From NCBI GenBank assembly GCA_900450455.1, contig UGGN01000002.1, forward strand, positions 305,968 through 369,967: DNA of 64,000 nt. The letters run 5' to 3'. Under the pieces are notes generated by a model that ran no database searches, was not told the origin of the DNA, and worked only from the letters and a program-made list of their open reading frames with translations. Made by a program: the position numbers and the translations under genes. The stretch comes from [Eubacterium] infirmum. Its GTDB lineage: Bacteria; Bacillota; Clostridia; Peptostreptococcales; Anaerovoracaceae. Each line of letters starts with the position of its first letter. Within the stretch, counting starts at the first letter, position 1. Positions 9,476 through 19,159 of this stretch are shown here, piece by piece.

Positions 9476-10252
9476 TTATTTGTTCTTGAACTCTGCCGGA
9501 CGCTTCTCAAGGAATGCTGTCATACCTTCCTTCTTATCTTCTGAAGCAAATGCAGCTGTAAATGTCTCAATTTCAAACACTGAAGCCGACTTCATATCCA
9601 TGTCGAATCCGTTGTTGATTGCACTGATAGCAGTTGCAACAGCGATAGGAGCTTTAGACATGATTGTTCTGATTGTTTTCTCAGCTACTTCCATAAGTTC
9701 TTCTGCCGGAACAAGTTTCTCTACAAGACCGATTCTGTATGCCTCAGCAGCATCGATAATCTCTGCTGTGAGAACCAGATACTCTGCCATTCCTTTTCCT
9801 ACAAGTCGGGATAGTCTCTGAGTTCCACCGAATCCGGGAATGATACCCAGACCAACCTCAGGCTGACCGAATTTAGCCTTATCAGAAGCGATTCTGATGT
9901 CACAAGCCATAGCAAGCTCACATCCGCCACCTAGAGCGAATCCGTTAACAGCAGCAACTACCGGCTTTGGAAGCTGTTCAATCTTATTCATAACATTATG
10001 TCCTGCCATCATCATCTCACGACCCTCAAGAGCATTGAGTCCGCACATCTGAGCGATGTCAGCACCTGCAACGAATGCACGACCTTCACCTGTTAGCAAA
10101 ACACCCTTAACTGCATCGTCCTTTTCGATAGCAGTGAAAACGTCGAGAAGCTCTGAAAGCACATCCATGTTGAGTGCGTTCATAGCCTTAGGTCTATTGA
10201 TAGTAACAATAGCTAAACCTTCATTTACTTCGTATTTAATATTTTCGTACAT
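9476..10252 (-). CDS. crt: Enoyl-CoA hydratase / 3-hydroxybutyryl-CoA dehydratase (crotonase)
   Basis: This 258-residue crotonase-fold enzyme hydrates enoyl-CoA or, in clostridial butyrate formation, dehydrates 3-hydroxybutyryl-CoA. The oxyanion-hole region GRAFVAGADIAQM, the first catalytic Glu in FALGGGCELAMACD and the second in FGQPEVGLGIIPGFGGTQR are all present. I chose ATG at 10252 because AAAGGA precedes it; an 8-residue longer version from a TTG is less likely. It is a single gene with its own promoter and terminator. The usual partners (bcd, etfAB, hbd, thl) are not adjacent, so a role in butyrate synthesis is an inference. Confidence 0.88.
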   Translation of the reverse strand: MYENIKYEVNEGLAIVTINRPKAMNALNMDVLSELLDVFTAIEKDDAVKGVLLTGEGRAFVAGADIAQMCGLNALEGREMMMAGHNVMNKIEQLPKPVVAAVNGFALGGGCELAMACDIRIASDKAKFGQPEVGLGIIPGFGGTQRLSRLVGKGMAEYLVLTAEIIDAAEAYRIGLVEKLVPAEELMEVAEKTIRTIMSKAPIAVATAISAINNGFDMDMKSASVFEIETFTAAFASEDKKEGMTAFLEKRPAEFKNK

Positions 10253-10292
10253 AACTTCGTCCTTTCGACTATGCAATAAACTATTTGTTAAT

Positions 10293-10321
10293 AATATAAC
10301 ATTTTCAATGCCTTATTTCAA
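10293..10321 (-). promoter_or_regulatory. Promoter of crt (minus strand)
   Basis: Read on the minus strand, TTGAAA (complement of 10316-10321) and TATATT (complement of 10293-10298) are 17 bp apart. They lie about 41 bp upstream of the crt start. Confidence 0.65.
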
Positions 10322-10341
10322 GTGAATAAGCGTGACATTTA

Positions 10342-10974
10342 TCAATCATTAGAATGTGTAATGATTATTTCACCTTTGCTGAAACTTATCTCAGCATTGT
10401 AAGATATTATTTCATTGCTTGCTCCGAGGCTGGTTACTTTTGGAAGTGTGTAGTCTTCGAGAGGGTACTTGCAGCCTTTGATGGAAAGATTTTCACAGTA
10501 GTCGCTGTAGCTGCTCACCCCAAGGTATTTATATTCGGTTCCATATATTTTCTTTTGCAGTCTGTATGAACCGGGAGATAGCATATAAACATAATTATAT
10601 CCATCCATGAAGGCAAGGTGAGAAAGTTTCTTATAGTATTTTGCTAAGATACCAAGATTTGCGAGGGTGTGGTCAAAACGTCGTCCCAGACCACCTATGA
10701 TTACCACATGTTCAGAGCCTCTTTTTATGGCAAGATCAAGTGCAGCTTCAGTATCGGTAAAATCTTTTTCCATGGGAAGGGCGAGGATTTCTGCATTTGA
10801 TTTCTTCGGAAGCTGTGATGAATCAAAATCTCCGATTATAACATCGGGAGCAAGTCCTATTTTGTTTGCGTTAAGATAGCCGCCGTCTGCAGCTATGCAA
10901 GAGTCAAAATTATGCAAGCCTTTGATGGTTGAAAGTCTGTCTATATATGCTGTTACTATAATAGTTTTTTTCAT
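10342..10974 (-). CDS. thiN: Thiamine pyrophosphokinase
   Basis: This 210-residue enzyme pyrophosphorylates thiamine to the cofactor thiamine diphosphate. Family motifs are visible: CIAADGGYLNA, PDVIIGDFDSS, the EKDFTDTEAALDLAI stretch with substrate-binding DxTD, and GGLGRRFDHTLAN. The C-terminal substrate-binding domain has YKYLGVSSYS and a GASNEI motif. I chose ATG 10974 because AGAGGT precedes it at 6 bp; the longer version beginning MNRGLL lacks a site. It is divergent from the DUF975 gene. No THI-box riboswitch is visible upstream. Confidence 0.9.
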   Translation of the reverse strand: MKKTIIVTAYIDRLSTIKGLHNFDSCIAADGGYLNANKIGLAPDVIIGDFDSSQLPKKSNAEILALPMEKDFTDTEAALDLAIKRGSEHVVIIGGLGRRFDHTLANLGILAKYYKKLSHLAFMDGYNYVYMLSPGSYRLQKKIYGTEYKYLGVSSYSDYCENLSIKGCKYPLEDYTLPKVTSLGASNEIISYNAEISFSKGEIIITHSND

Positions 10975-11053
10975 TAATAAACCTCTGTTCATATATTTGA
11001 ATATATTATATAATAACTATTGTAAAAGTGAAATATTTTATACGGAGGTAGTT

Positions 11054-12079
11054 ATGGAAAACAATATAATAGTGTCTGAGGCATATAGTGATGTACGTGC
11101 AATGGCACGTAACGTAATGAGGAGTAAGTGGCTTGGGTCTGCTTTGGCTTTGCTGATTTATACTTTCGTATGCTCAAACCTTCCATACATGCTTGGTGAT
11201 ATGATTCCGGCATTCAAGAGAACTATATACCTGGATTTTATAGACAGATACTATGAGTATTCGACATTTCCCGGACTATATAGTATTTTTATAGAAGCTG
11301 CATTTTCTCTGGGGCTTGCTATGTTCATTCTTAACTTCATAAGAGCAGGCAAGATTTCAATCGAGCTTATATTTGGTGGATTTGAAAAGTTTATAAAGGC
11401 ATTTTTGATGAATTTGGTTATGTCTATAATTACAGTCATAGGCCTTATACTATTTATAATTCCCGGGATAGTATTTGCACTTATGTATTCTCAGGCTTAC
11501 TTTATTATGGCTGATAATCCTGAACTCGGGGCGATAGAATGTCTAAAGAGGTCCAGGATAATGATGATAGGAAACAAGGGATACTTATTTGGCCTGATTT
11601 TTTCCTTTATAGGCTGGGCACTGCTTGCGTCAATATCTATAGTATTTGGTAAATACATAATTGAAGATATGATGATTGCAAATCCGGTTGTTCAGATGTT
11701 AATCACGATTGTTTTGGAGATTCCTATGTATTTTGTACTTGCATATCTTCAGATCACAAACGGTATATTCTATGAGCTTGCTTCAGGACACATTCGTCCG
11801 GTTGTTACGCCTACATATGCAAACATGTATGGAAATCTAAACCAGAATATGCCGAGAAATAACCAAGGATTTAACCAGAACGTATCCGATAACTATAATC
11901 AGGGATATGGTGTGCAGAATCCGTCTGTTTCTAAGGATGTAGGAGTAGGAGAGCCTCAAGCTGACTTTGGCGGAGCTGAGACACTGGTTAATGAATCGCC
12001 TGCAAATAATACAATTGCGAATGACACAGCAGCAAGTGAAGTCCCTGAGAACAATGAAAGCGCAGAGGCAGATGAATAA
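11054..12079 (+). CDS. DUF975 family integral membrane protein
   Basis: This is a 341-residue membrane protein of unknown function. The N terminus (SEAYSDVRAMARNVMRSKW) matches the typical DUF975 opening, which precedes four or five hydrophobic helices between about residues 25 and 235. The charged tail from about residue 250 is rich in Asn, Gln and Glu (NMYGNLNQNMPRNNQGFNQN) and looks disordered. ATG 11054 has CGGAGG at 6 bp, so upstream in-frame codons are not used. TATAAT at 11009-11014 could be the -10 of its promoter. A bidirectional terminator follows. Confidence 0.75.
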   Translation: MENNIIVSEAYSDVRAMARNVMRSKWLGSALALLIYTFVCSNLPYMLGDMIPAFKRTIYLDFIDRYYEYSTFPGLYSIFIEAAFSLGLAMFILNFIRAGKISIELIFGGFEKFIKAFLMNLVMSIITVIGLILFIIPGIVFALMYSQAYFIMADNPELGAIECLKRSRIMMIGNKGYLFGLIFSFIGWALLASISIVFGKYIIEDMMIANPVVQMLITIVLEIPMYFVLAYLQITNGIFYELASGHIRPVVTPTYANMYGNLNQNMPRNNQGFNQNVSDNYNQGYGVQNPSVSKDVGVGEPQADFGGAETLVNESPANNTIANDTAASEVPENNESAEADE

Positions 12080-12111
12080 TCAGCTATATTGATAAAAAGT
12101 AAATAAAATAA

Positions 12112-12149
12112 CCTTGCATTGTTGAAATACTTTGCAAGGTTTTTGTTTT
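12112..12149 (+). terminator. Terminator between convergent genes
   Basis: CCTTGCA (12112-12118) pairs with TGCAAGG (12133-12139), and TTTTTGTTTT follows. On the minus strand the same stem is followed by a T-rich stretch, so it can serve the RluA-family gene too. Confidence 0.75.
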
Positions 12150-12161
12150 AGCGTTGCACTG

Positions 12162-13070
12162 TTATAGCTCGGATTCCAGCTTTGATATAAGCTCTTTGAT
12201 ATCTGCCGGCATGTTTGTCTTAATCTTTAGTCTTGTTTTTGTGACCGGGTGGTCACACTCGAAGTAGTAGGAGTGCAAGGCCTGTCTTTTATCAAAGATA
12301 TCGCAAGGACCTTTGTAGAGCCAGTCCCCGAGAAGCGGATGTCCGATATGAGCCATGTGAACCCTAATCTGATGTGTTCTTCCGGTATGGAGCCTTAAGT
12401 CGACGAGAGTGGCTGTTTTGTACCTTTGAAGCACTTTGACAGAAGTCCTGGATGGATAACCTCCATCTGAGACAGGCAAGACTCTGCGCGCTATGTTTCC
12501 CTCAATAGGTCTACCGATAGGGAGGTTGATTTCTATTTCATCTTCTTCAATAACTCCATCAACAACAGCATAGTATTTCTTGACCGTCGTGTTTGCCGCC
12601 ATCTGCTTGTTAAGTTCGGCTTGAGCATAGGAGTTTTTTCCGATTATTAAAATTCCCGTCGTATCCATATCGAGCCTGTTTATGAATCTTATCTTAAAGC
12701 TTTGATCTGTCTTGTTCATGTAATGCATGAGTCCGTTTGCAATCGTATGGTCGGGATGTCCTTTGGTAGGGTGAACTGTGATTTCAGCCTGCTTATCGAT
12801 AAAAAGTAAATCGGCGTCCTCGTAGACCGGATAAATCGGTATGTCTTCCGCTGGAAAGTGGCTTTGTTCTTCCGGCATTAAAACAGTGATTTTGTCGCCT
12901 TCATTTGCTTTGGTCCAACCGGGAACAGTCTCGCCATTGCAAATAAGAAGATTTCCGAATTTAATTTTTGTCATAAGCCTTGAAGAAAAGTGATATTTCT
13001 GCTTTATGATTTTTTTTAGCTGCTGACCGGTCTCCTCAGGGGAGACGGTAAACTGATATTTATCCGGCAT
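12162..13070 (-). CDS. RluA/RluD-family pseudouridine synthase
   Basis: This 302-residue RNA pseudouridine synthase has an N-terminal S4-like RNA-binding segment (about residues 1-75; SSRLMTKIKFGNLLICNG). A catalytic domain follows with FINRLDMDTTGILI, where the Asp is the catalytic nucleophile of the HRLD-type motif (His replaced by Asn here). GRTHQIRVHMAHIGHPLLGD is the other family signature. The target (23S rRNA or tRNA) cannot be decided. GGAGGT precedes the ATG. It is followed on the same strand, 23 bp upstream, by nadK, and the pair with pepF forms a likely minus-strand operon. Confidence 0.9.
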   Translation of the reverse strand: MPDKYQFTVSPEETGQQLKKIIKQKYHFSSRLMTKIKFGNLLICNGETVPGWTKANEGDKITVLMPEEQSHFPAEDIPIYPVYEDADLLFIDKQAEITVHPTKGHPDHTIANGLMHYMNKTDQSFKIRFINRLDMDTTGILIIGKNSYAQAELNKQMAANTTVKKYYAVVDGVIEEDEIEINLPIGRPIEGNIARRVLPVSDGGYPSRTSVKVLQRYKTATLVDLRLHTGRTHQIRVHMAHIGHPLLGDWLYKGPCDIFDKRQALHSYYFECDHPVTKTRLKIKTNMPADIKELISKLESEL

Positions 13071-13093
13071 CTAGTTGATGACCTCCGTGAATT

Positions 13094-13903
13094 TTATAGG
13101 AACTTGCTCTTTACCTTTGACCAGAAGTCGTAGGACTCGAGTCTAAGTAGTTTAACATTTGTCTCTGAGAGACTTACCTCGATATTGCTCACATTATCGA
13201 AGAACTTGGAAAATCCGTCAAAGGCGATGGTTATCTTGACCTTACTGCTGTTATCTACCGGCTTTACCTCCATGCTCAAATCAGGAGGTAGGAGGATGCT
13301 GGATGTAAATGATCTATATGCAGTAGTATTCATAGGTGCGATAGGTGTTGCCTGAAGAAGCCTTAGCCTTGGATCTACTATGCTTCCTCCAAGCGAGTAG
13401 TTGTAGGCTGTGCTTCCTGCAGGAGTTGAAACCAAAAGACCGTCTCCGCTGAATCTTTCGATAAAGCTTCCACCGATTGATATATCAAAATGCACAGAAT
13501 AAGCGTAGTTAGCATTGCTTGCTATTATAATTTCATTTAGGCCTTTGAGTTCCTCGCATGTACCGTTGTGATAAACATGAGCCATAACTGTCTGCATGCT
13601 TTGAATAGAGTACTTTTGATTGATGTAGTTATCGATGAACTCATCGAGCCTATCGGGCATAATCTCTTGGAAAAATCCAAGGTGGCCTGTATTGATACCT
13701 ATAATAGGAATTTCAGGGAAGTCGAATTCGTGAATTAAATCCAAAAATGTACCATCTCCACCTATGCATACGATGAGCTCAACTTCGCTATCAAGCTCAC
13801 TAACTATTGTGAAATTCTTTTCTATCAGTTTTTTGCTAAGAAGTTCCTTTGTTGAGATAGAGTTTTCTGTCTGACTGTTATAGATCAAAATTTTTCTCTG
13901 CAT
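13094..13903 (-). CDS. nadK: NAD kinase
   Basis: This 269-residue cytoplasmic kinase makes NADP+ from NAD+ using ATP or polyphosphate. The two hallmark motifs are present: CIGGDGTFLD (GGDGT, about residue 50) and INTGHLGFFQ, along with GDGLLVSTPAGSTAYNYSLGG, which forms the NAD site. The start has GGAG at a suitable distance. It lies between pepF and an RluA-family gene on the minus strand with short gaps, so the three are probably cotranscribed. Confidence 0.95.
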   Translation of the reverse strand: MQRKILIYNSQTENSISTKELLSKKLIEKNFTIVSELDSEVELIVCIGGDGTFLDLIHEFDFPEIPIIGINTGHLGFFQEIMPDRLDEFIDNYINQKYSIQSMQTVMAHVYHNGTCEELKGLNEIIIASNANYAYSVHFDISIGGSFIERFSGDGLLVSTPAGSTAYNYSLGGSIVDPRLRLLQATPIAPMNTTAYRSFTSSILLPPDLSMEVKPVDNSSKVKITIAFDGFSKFFDNVSNIEVSLSETNVKLLRLESYDFWSKVKSKFL

Positions 13904-13922
13904 TTTACTTCTCCGTGTGAAA

Positions 13923-15722
13923 TTATATCATCGTTTCAAATTCATCTAATAAGGACTTGAACATTTCCATCGTATCTCTTATAGGCTCAGGCTTGCTCAT
14001 ATCTACGCCTGCGAGCTTAAGCTCATCAACCGGGTACATACTTGAGCCAAGTGTTAGGAAACGTCTATAATCTTTGACTGCGTTTTCGCCTTCTTTTAGA
14101 ATCCTCTTTGATATAGCTGTTGCAGCTGAAAATCCTGTTGCGTATTGATATACATAGAAAGAGTGATAAAAATGAGGTATTCTTGCCCATTCGTATTTGA
14201 TGTAATCGTCCTTTGATAGGGCATCGCCGAAGTACATTGAGTTAAGTTTTTCGTATTCTTCACATAGCTTTTCTGCTGTGAGACTTCCGTCTCCCTCGAC
14301 ATATCTGTGTGTCCAGTTCTCAAATTCTGCAAACATTGTCTGACGGAATACAGTCGCTCTGAACTCTTCGATAAACTTGTTCAGAATGTACATTTTTGAT
14401 GTCTTGTCTTTTTCGTTCTCAATCAGGTAGTTGAGGAGGAGAGATTCGTTGACAGTCGATGCAACCTCTGCAACAAAGATTGAATAATCGCCGTAAACCG
14501 GTGGCTGATTCTTTCTCGTGTAATAGGAGTGCATTGAATGTCCCATCTCGTGAACGAGCGTCAAAACATCCTGAAGTTTATCTCCATAGTTTAGCAATAT
14601 GAATGGATTACTGTCATAGGAACCGAAGCTGTAAGCACCGCTTGTCTTTCCCTTATTTTCGTAGATATCTATCCATCTGTCCTTTATGCCTTGGTCTACG
14701 GTCTTTATGTAGTCATCACCAAGTACGGAGAGAGCCTTATTCATAGTTTCTACTGCTTCATCAAAACTTATCTTATTATTTGGAACATCAACTAGAGGTG
14801 TGTAAATGTCGTACATCTTCAGCTCATCTACACCTAAAATTTTCTTTCGAATTTCAGTGTATCTATGCACTACCGGTAGATATTCATGTACAACTGAAAT
14901 TAAATTATCATAAACTGATTCCGGAATATCATGTGCATATAGTTCAGCTTGTCTTGCTGATTCATAGTGACGAATGCTTGCCTTGGTACAGTCTGCTTTT
15001 ACATTTGTATTGTATATTGCAGTAATGGTGTTTATATGATCCTTATACTGCCTGTACATCGCTTCAAATGCGTTTTTTCTCAGTATTCTATCAGCTGATT
15101 CCATAGCATGAATATAGTTGCCGTGGGTGAGTTCAAAGCTTTCACCATCTTCTCCTGAAATCATACCGAAACTCATATCTGCATCGTTTAACATGGAGAA
15201 AATTGTATCGGGTGCATGGGTAACAGCGCTAAGTTTAGCTAGAATACCTTCCTCTTCAGTTGAAAGAACGTGCTTCTTCATGCGGAGTGTATCCCTCAAA
15301 GTGAACTCGTAAAGCGCGAGATCTTTGTTTGTATCTAAAAATCCGAGAATTGTATCTTCAGATGCACAGAGCAACTCAGGAGTAAAGAAACTCATCTTTG
15401 ATGAAATATCAGTAGCAAGTGTCATGCCCCTGCCGAATAACTCCTGATATTTGCTGTTTGTGTTGTCTTCGTCCTGTTTCATCTTTGCATAACAAATCAT
15501 CTTGCCAAGAAGTAAATCGATGCTGTCGATATCGCGAAGCGCTGATAAAAGCATGTCACTTGAAACGGTTACATTTCCCTGATATTTAGTAAATTCATCG
15601 GCAAGCTTTGAAACTTTTTCATAGTCGTCTTCCCAAAGCTCGTCATTTGCATACATTGTGCTTAAATCCCATTTATATTTAAGATCTATTTCAGATCTGT
15701 CTTTGACTTTTTTGCTTTCCAT
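13923..15722 (-). CDS. pepF: Oligoendopeptidase F (M3B metallopeptidase)
   Basis: This 599-residue cytoplasmic zinc endopeptidase cleaves oligopeptides of about 7-17 residues. The zinc motif HEMGHSMHSYYTR (HExxH) lies near residue 390, with the downstream Glu ligand in FVAEVASTVNE. The length matches the family. The C-terminal RIPHFYHSFYVYQYATG is also characteristic. No signal peptide is present. GGAGG precedes the ATG. It heads the minus-strand group pepF-nadK-rlu and is divergent from murI, with promoters of both directions packed in 68 bp. Confidence 0.95.
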   Translation of the reverse strand: MESKKVKDRSEIDLKYKWDLSTMYANDELWEDDYEKVSKLADEFTKYQGNVTVSSDMLLSALRDIDSIDLLLGKMICYAKMKQDEDNTNSKYQELFGRGMTLATDISSKMSFFTPELLCASEDTILGFLDTNKDLALYEFTLRDTLRMKKHVLSTEEEGILAKLSAVTHAPDTIFSMLNDADMSFGMISGEDGESFELTHGNYIHAMESADRILRKNAFEAMYRQYKDHINTITAIYNTNVKADCTKASIRHYESARQAELYAHDIPESVYDNLISVVHEYLPVVHRYTEIRKKILGVDELKMYDIYTPLVDVPNNKISFDEAVETMNKALSVLGDDYIKTVDQGIKDRWIDIYENKGKTSGAYSFGSYDSNPFILLNYGDKLQDVLTLVHEMGHSMHSYYTRKNQPPVYGDYSIFVAEVASTVNESLLLNYLIENEKDKTSKMYILNKFIEEFRATVFRQTMFAEFENWTHRYVEGDGSLTAEKLCEEYEKLNSMYFGDALSKDDYIKYEWARIPHFYHSFYVYQYATGFSAATAISKRILKEGENAVKDYRRFLTLGSSMYPVDELKLAGVDMSKPEPIRDTMEMFKSLLDEFETMI

Positions 15723-15790
15723 ATATTCCTCCGCTGTAGTATAATATTTAATATTGACAGTATATCATACTTCAGAAAGGATTAACATAA

Positions 15791-16603
15791 ATGGACAATA
15801 GACCGATAGGTTTTTTTGATTCAGGAGTGGGCGGTGTAACGACCATTCCGCATATAATGAGAATGCTACCGAATGAAAGCATTATCTTTTTTGGAGATAC
15901 GGCAAGGACGCCATATGGTTCCAAGTCTGCAAAGACGATAAGGCAGTTCACATTGCAGATAGGTAAATTTCTCAGAAATAATGATGTTAAGATGATAGTA
16001 ATAGCCTGTAACACGGTTAGTTCAACGGCTCTTGAGCTCTTGAGGAAAACTTATACTGATATTCCAATTGTTGGATGCATCACACCGACAGCTAAGGAGG
16101 TTGTTAAGATATGTGATAAGGATAGCAGGATAGGCATTATGGCGACAAAGGCAACCGTTAAATCCGGAGTGTATGAGGATAAGATTAAGTCGCTGAACAG
16201 AGAGCTGTTTATAAAATCTATTGCATGTCCTGCACTTGTTCCTTTGATAGAAGAGGGAATTATCGATAATGAAATAATGGACTTAACGCTTAGGTACTAT
16301 CTCGATGATTTCATAAAGGAAAATGATATTAACACTTTGATTTTGGGCTGTACTCACTATCCGCTGATATCGAAAAACCTCAAGAGGCTTTATCCTGACA
16401 TCAAGATTTTCAGTTCATCTAAGGAAGTTGCTACGGCAGTAAAGATGGAGCTTGAGGCTGCTGACATACTTTCAGATAAGGAAAATGCAAAGAGTATATT
16501 CTATGCAAGTGACCTTTCAGAGAACTTTGTTAATATGATAGAGAGAATACTTGGGCGGGATAGTGACGAACTTAATATTAAATTTAAGAATTTAGATATA
16601 TAG
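15791..16603 (+). CDS. murI: Glutamate racemase
   Basis: This 270-residue cofactor-independent racemase supplies D-glutamate for peptidoglycan. The N-terminal IGFFDSGVGG and both catalytic cysteines are visible: IACNTVSS (about residue 73) and LGCTHYPLI (about residue 187). GDTARTPYG is another signature. AAAGGA precedes the ATG. It is the first gene of a long plus-strand run that continues to nif3, though gaps of 20-60 bp may include internal promoters. Confidence 0.95.
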   Translation: MDNRPIGFFDSGVGGVTTIPHIMRMLPNESIIFFGDTARTPYGSKSAKTIRQFTLQIGKFLRNNDVKMIVIACNTVSSTALELLRKTYTDIPIVGCITPTAKEVVKICDKDSRIGIMATKATVKSGVYEDKIKSLNRELFIKSIACPALVPLIEEGIIDNEIMDLTLRYYLDDFIKENDINTLILGCTHYPLISKNLKRLYPDIKIFSSSKEVATAVKMELEAADILSDKENAKSIFYASDLSENFVNMIERILGRDSDELNIKFKNLDI

Positions 16604-16632
16604 ATTTTAAGAATTTATCAAGGTAGTGGTGA

Positions 16633-17157
16633 ATGATGACTAAAGAAGAACTTTTTGAACTAGTGGATATAGAAACAGGCGAGGATTTCACATATTTTGA
16701 GAACTTTGCAAACCTGATGGAAGCAGATGAGTACATTACTGAAGAAGATATTGGAATGCTTATAAAAGAACTCGACTGCGTGACTTTTTCTGAGCTTGCA
16801 GAGAGCTATTTTTATGATGTTATGGAGCATTTGCCTGATAATGCTATAGATATCTACAACACCATGGAGGCGGTTAAGAGAAACATCGTTTCTATTTCTA
16901 CCGCAATTGCAAAGGGTGAGGAACAGAGTCATAAGCTTTGCAGAGAGTTATATAACTTCCGAAACTGGTACATAGATCCACAATCTTGTTTTGCTACGGA
17001 CTTAACTAGTGGCAATGAGGATGTGATGAGCATAAGAGATGCGATATACGAAAACAAGCTGGCGGGCATTACTAAGACGGATTGGAATTTTGATTTTTCG
17101 GAATGCAATCAACTGGAGATCAGCGAATACATCATAAATATAGGAGAACTTTCATGA
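16633..17157 (+). CDS. Conserved-type hypothetical protein, acidic, cytoplasmic
   Basis: I do not recognise this 174-residue protein. It is acidic, has no membrane segment or signal peptide, and appears mostly helical. Glu and Asp are frequent in the first third (EELFELVDIETGEDFTYFEN). Two neighbouring ATG codons (16633 and 16636) follow a weak AGGTAG site, and either could be the start. Its last codon overlaps the start of the YkvI-like gene (ATGA), so the two are translationally coupled and may act together. The overlap and healthy codon usage make it a real gene. Confidence 0.7.
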   Translation: MMTKEELFELVDIETGEDFTYFENFANLMEADEYITEEDIGMLIKELDCVTFSELAESYFYDVMEHLPDNAIDIYNTMEAVKRNIVSISTAIAKGEEQSHKLCRELYNFRNWYIDPQSCFATDLTSGNEDVMSIRDAIYENKLAGITKTDWNFDFSECNQLEISEYIINIGELS

Positions 17158-18200
17158 GTTTTATATCAATTGGATTTATGTTCATCGGAGCAGTCATGGG
17201 AGCCGGTTTTGCATCGGGAAGAGAGGCATGGCAGTATTTTGGCATATTTGGAGAGCAAGCCTATTTCGGCATTGCTATCGAAGCATTCTTATTCGTTGCT
17301 GTTGGACTTATGACATCGTATATAGCTATCAAAAAAGAAACGGCTGATATTGGTAAAATTATAATTCCGTTCGAAAGTAAATTTCTAGAAAACCTTATAG
17401 GAAATATTGTTTCTATCTTTGTTTTTTCGGCTGCAATTTCCATGTCTGCAGCAGGTGGGTCACTTTTGAATCAGCTATTTGGAATTCATAGAGCGGTAGG
17501 CGGTGCGATAATTGTACTTCTATCGTTTTTTACGGTTATAGGAGATTTCGAGAGAATTCTTGGTGTATTCAAATACATCATGCCTATTCTTCTATGTATG
17601 GTCGTAGCTTTGAGCCTTTATGTCGGATTTAGCTATGAGGCTCCGGAGCATTTAAACATAGATACTAAGCCTTCTTTAATGGCTTCTTCGTGGCCGATTG
17701 CAGCAGCCATTTATGTTTCCTACAATGTCATGGCAACGATTCCGTTTGTTTCACAGTCTGCTCTTAGAGCAAAGAGCAATAGACATGCTTTGATGGGCAG
17801 CTTTATGGGGGGATCCTTCCTTGCACTTCTCGGTGTTGTTTTAATTTTTGCTATGTTAACAGATCCTAAGCTTTCCGATAAGTCTGATCTTCCTATGCTT
17901 GCATTTGCAGGTAAGATTGCACCATGGGCACAATTTTTGATATCCGTCGCTTTGATGATTGCAATATATGCAGCTGCAACATCAGGGTTTTATGGACTTT
18001 ACTCAAGAATTAACATCAAAGGTGTTAACAAGGTTAATATAGCGTTAGTGCTTGCAATTATCGCCTTCTGTGTAGGACTTCTCGGATTCAAATTCCTAGT
18101 AGCCTATATGTATCCTATAGAAGGATACTTTGGTTTTATTGTGATTAGCATGATAACAATTAACTTTTTTAGGGTATTTATAAGTAGCAAAAATAAGTAG
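17154..18200 (+). CDS. YkvI-family membrane transporter-like protein
   Basis: This 348-residue polytopic membrane protein has about ten hydrophobic segments. The opening FIGAVMGAGFASGREAWQYFG is typical of the YkvI family, which is related to amino-acid/cation symporters of the APC or LeuT type. Its substrate is unknown. I chose ATG 17154, which overlaps the preceding stop and has AGGAG at 17142-17146. An upstream reading to 17103 would run through the preceding gene. The MBL hydrolase gene follows after 10 bp, so they are probably in one operon. Confidence 0.8.
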   Translation: MSFISIGFMFIGAVMGAGFASGREAWQYFGIFGEQAYFGIAIEAFLFVAVGLMTSYIAIKKETADIGKIIIPFESKFLENLIGNIVSIFVFSAAISMSAAGGSLLNQLFGIHRAVGGAIIVLLSFFTVIGDFERILGVFKYIMPILLCMVVALSLYVGFSYEAPEHLNIDTKPSLMASSWPIAAAIYVSYNVMATIPFVSQSALRAKSNRHALMGSFMGGSFLALLGVVLIFAMLTDPKLSDKSDLPMLAFAGKIAPWAQFLISVALMIAIYAAATSGFYGLYSRINIKGVNKVNIALVLAIIAFCVGLLGFKFLVAYMYPIEGYFGFIVISMITINFFRVFISSKNK

Positions 18201-18210
18201 AAGGTTTAAT

Positions 18211-19158
18211 ATGCAGAACTTGGATCATTATGAAGAATTTAAAGATTACGATAGATTTTCCATGCCGGATGGAATTGCCAGAGTGACTGCCGGAAGTGGA
18301 GGAGAGGCATATCTCATAGATTGTAAAGGAAAGGTGGCTCTATATGACTGTGGCATGGCATATTGCCACGATGAACTGCTTAAGAATATAAAGGAAAAGC
18401 TTAGTGAATGGGGATATGATAAGCCGGATTACGCTTTGCTTTCTCATACTCATTACGATCACATAGGAGCTCTTCCATATATAATAGAAACATATCCGGA
18501 TATAATAGTAGTTGCTGCCCCAAAGGCTAAGAAGGTTTTTCTCAGCGATGGTGCAAAGAGAACTATGAAAAGGCTTGGAGAGGCTGCAAGGGAAGATTAT
18601 GGTAATAAATACCAGAAGTCTCAGGAGATACTTGTTTCTCCTCTTAGAGTTGATATAGCAGCATCCGATATGCAAGATATAAAAATCGGTAAAAAAACTG
18701 TCAGAGTCGTTTTCACTCCGGGTCATACGGATTGTTCTGTTTGCTATCTCATTTTGCCGGATAGTATTATGTTTTTATCTGAAACGACTGGTGTTTTAAG
18801 GGGACCTGAGTACCTTACAACTGCAATCCTAAAGGATTATAATCAGTCGATCGAATCTGCATATAAATGCAAAAAAATAGGAGCTAAGACTTTGATAGGC
18901 AGTCACTTTGGAACAATACCTGAGTATTACAACGATAGATATTACGATTTATTTCTTGAGACAGCCGAAAAGGAAAAAGAAGCTATAGTGAGCCTATATA
19001 ATAAGGGTGCAAGCTTTGATGAACTATTAGAATGCTACAAGGACATGAACTGGACTGTCGCAAGGAGTAAGGTTCAGCCATATGAGGCATTTTTAGAAAA
19101 TGCAAATTACATAATAAAGCACCTTGTAGATAAATTTGGGGATAAAAAGGAGAACTAA
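18211..19158 (+). CDS. MBL-fold metallo-hydrolase
   Basis: This 315-residue protein belongs to the metallo-beta-lactamase superfamily. The metal-binding HxHxDH motif is intact in SHTHYDHIGALPY (about residues 80-92), with further ligands in FTPGHTDCSVCY and an Asp/Glu position in FLSETTGV. A C-terminal helical region of about 80 residues follows the core. The exact substrate is not predictable; related proteins are glyoxalase II-like hydrolases or flavoprotein-like. It sits between the YkvI-like gene and an M16 peptidase gene with tiny gaps. Confidence 0.8.
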   Translation: MQNLDHYEEFKDYDRFSMPDGIARVTAGSGGEAYLIDCKGKVALYDCGMAYCHDELLKNIKEKLSEWGYDKPDYALLSHTHYDHIGALPYIIETYPDIIVVAAPKAKKVFLSDGAKRTMKRLGEAAREDYGNKYQKSQEILVSPLRVDIAASDMQDIKIGKKTVRVVFTPGHTDCSVCYLILPDSIMFLSETTGVLRGPEYLTTAILKDYNQSIESAYKCKKIGAKTLIGSHFGTIPEYYNDRYYDLFLETAEKEKEAIVSLYNKGASFDELLECYKDMNWTVARSKVQPYEAFLENANYIIKHLVDKFGDKKEN

Positions 19159-19159
19159 T

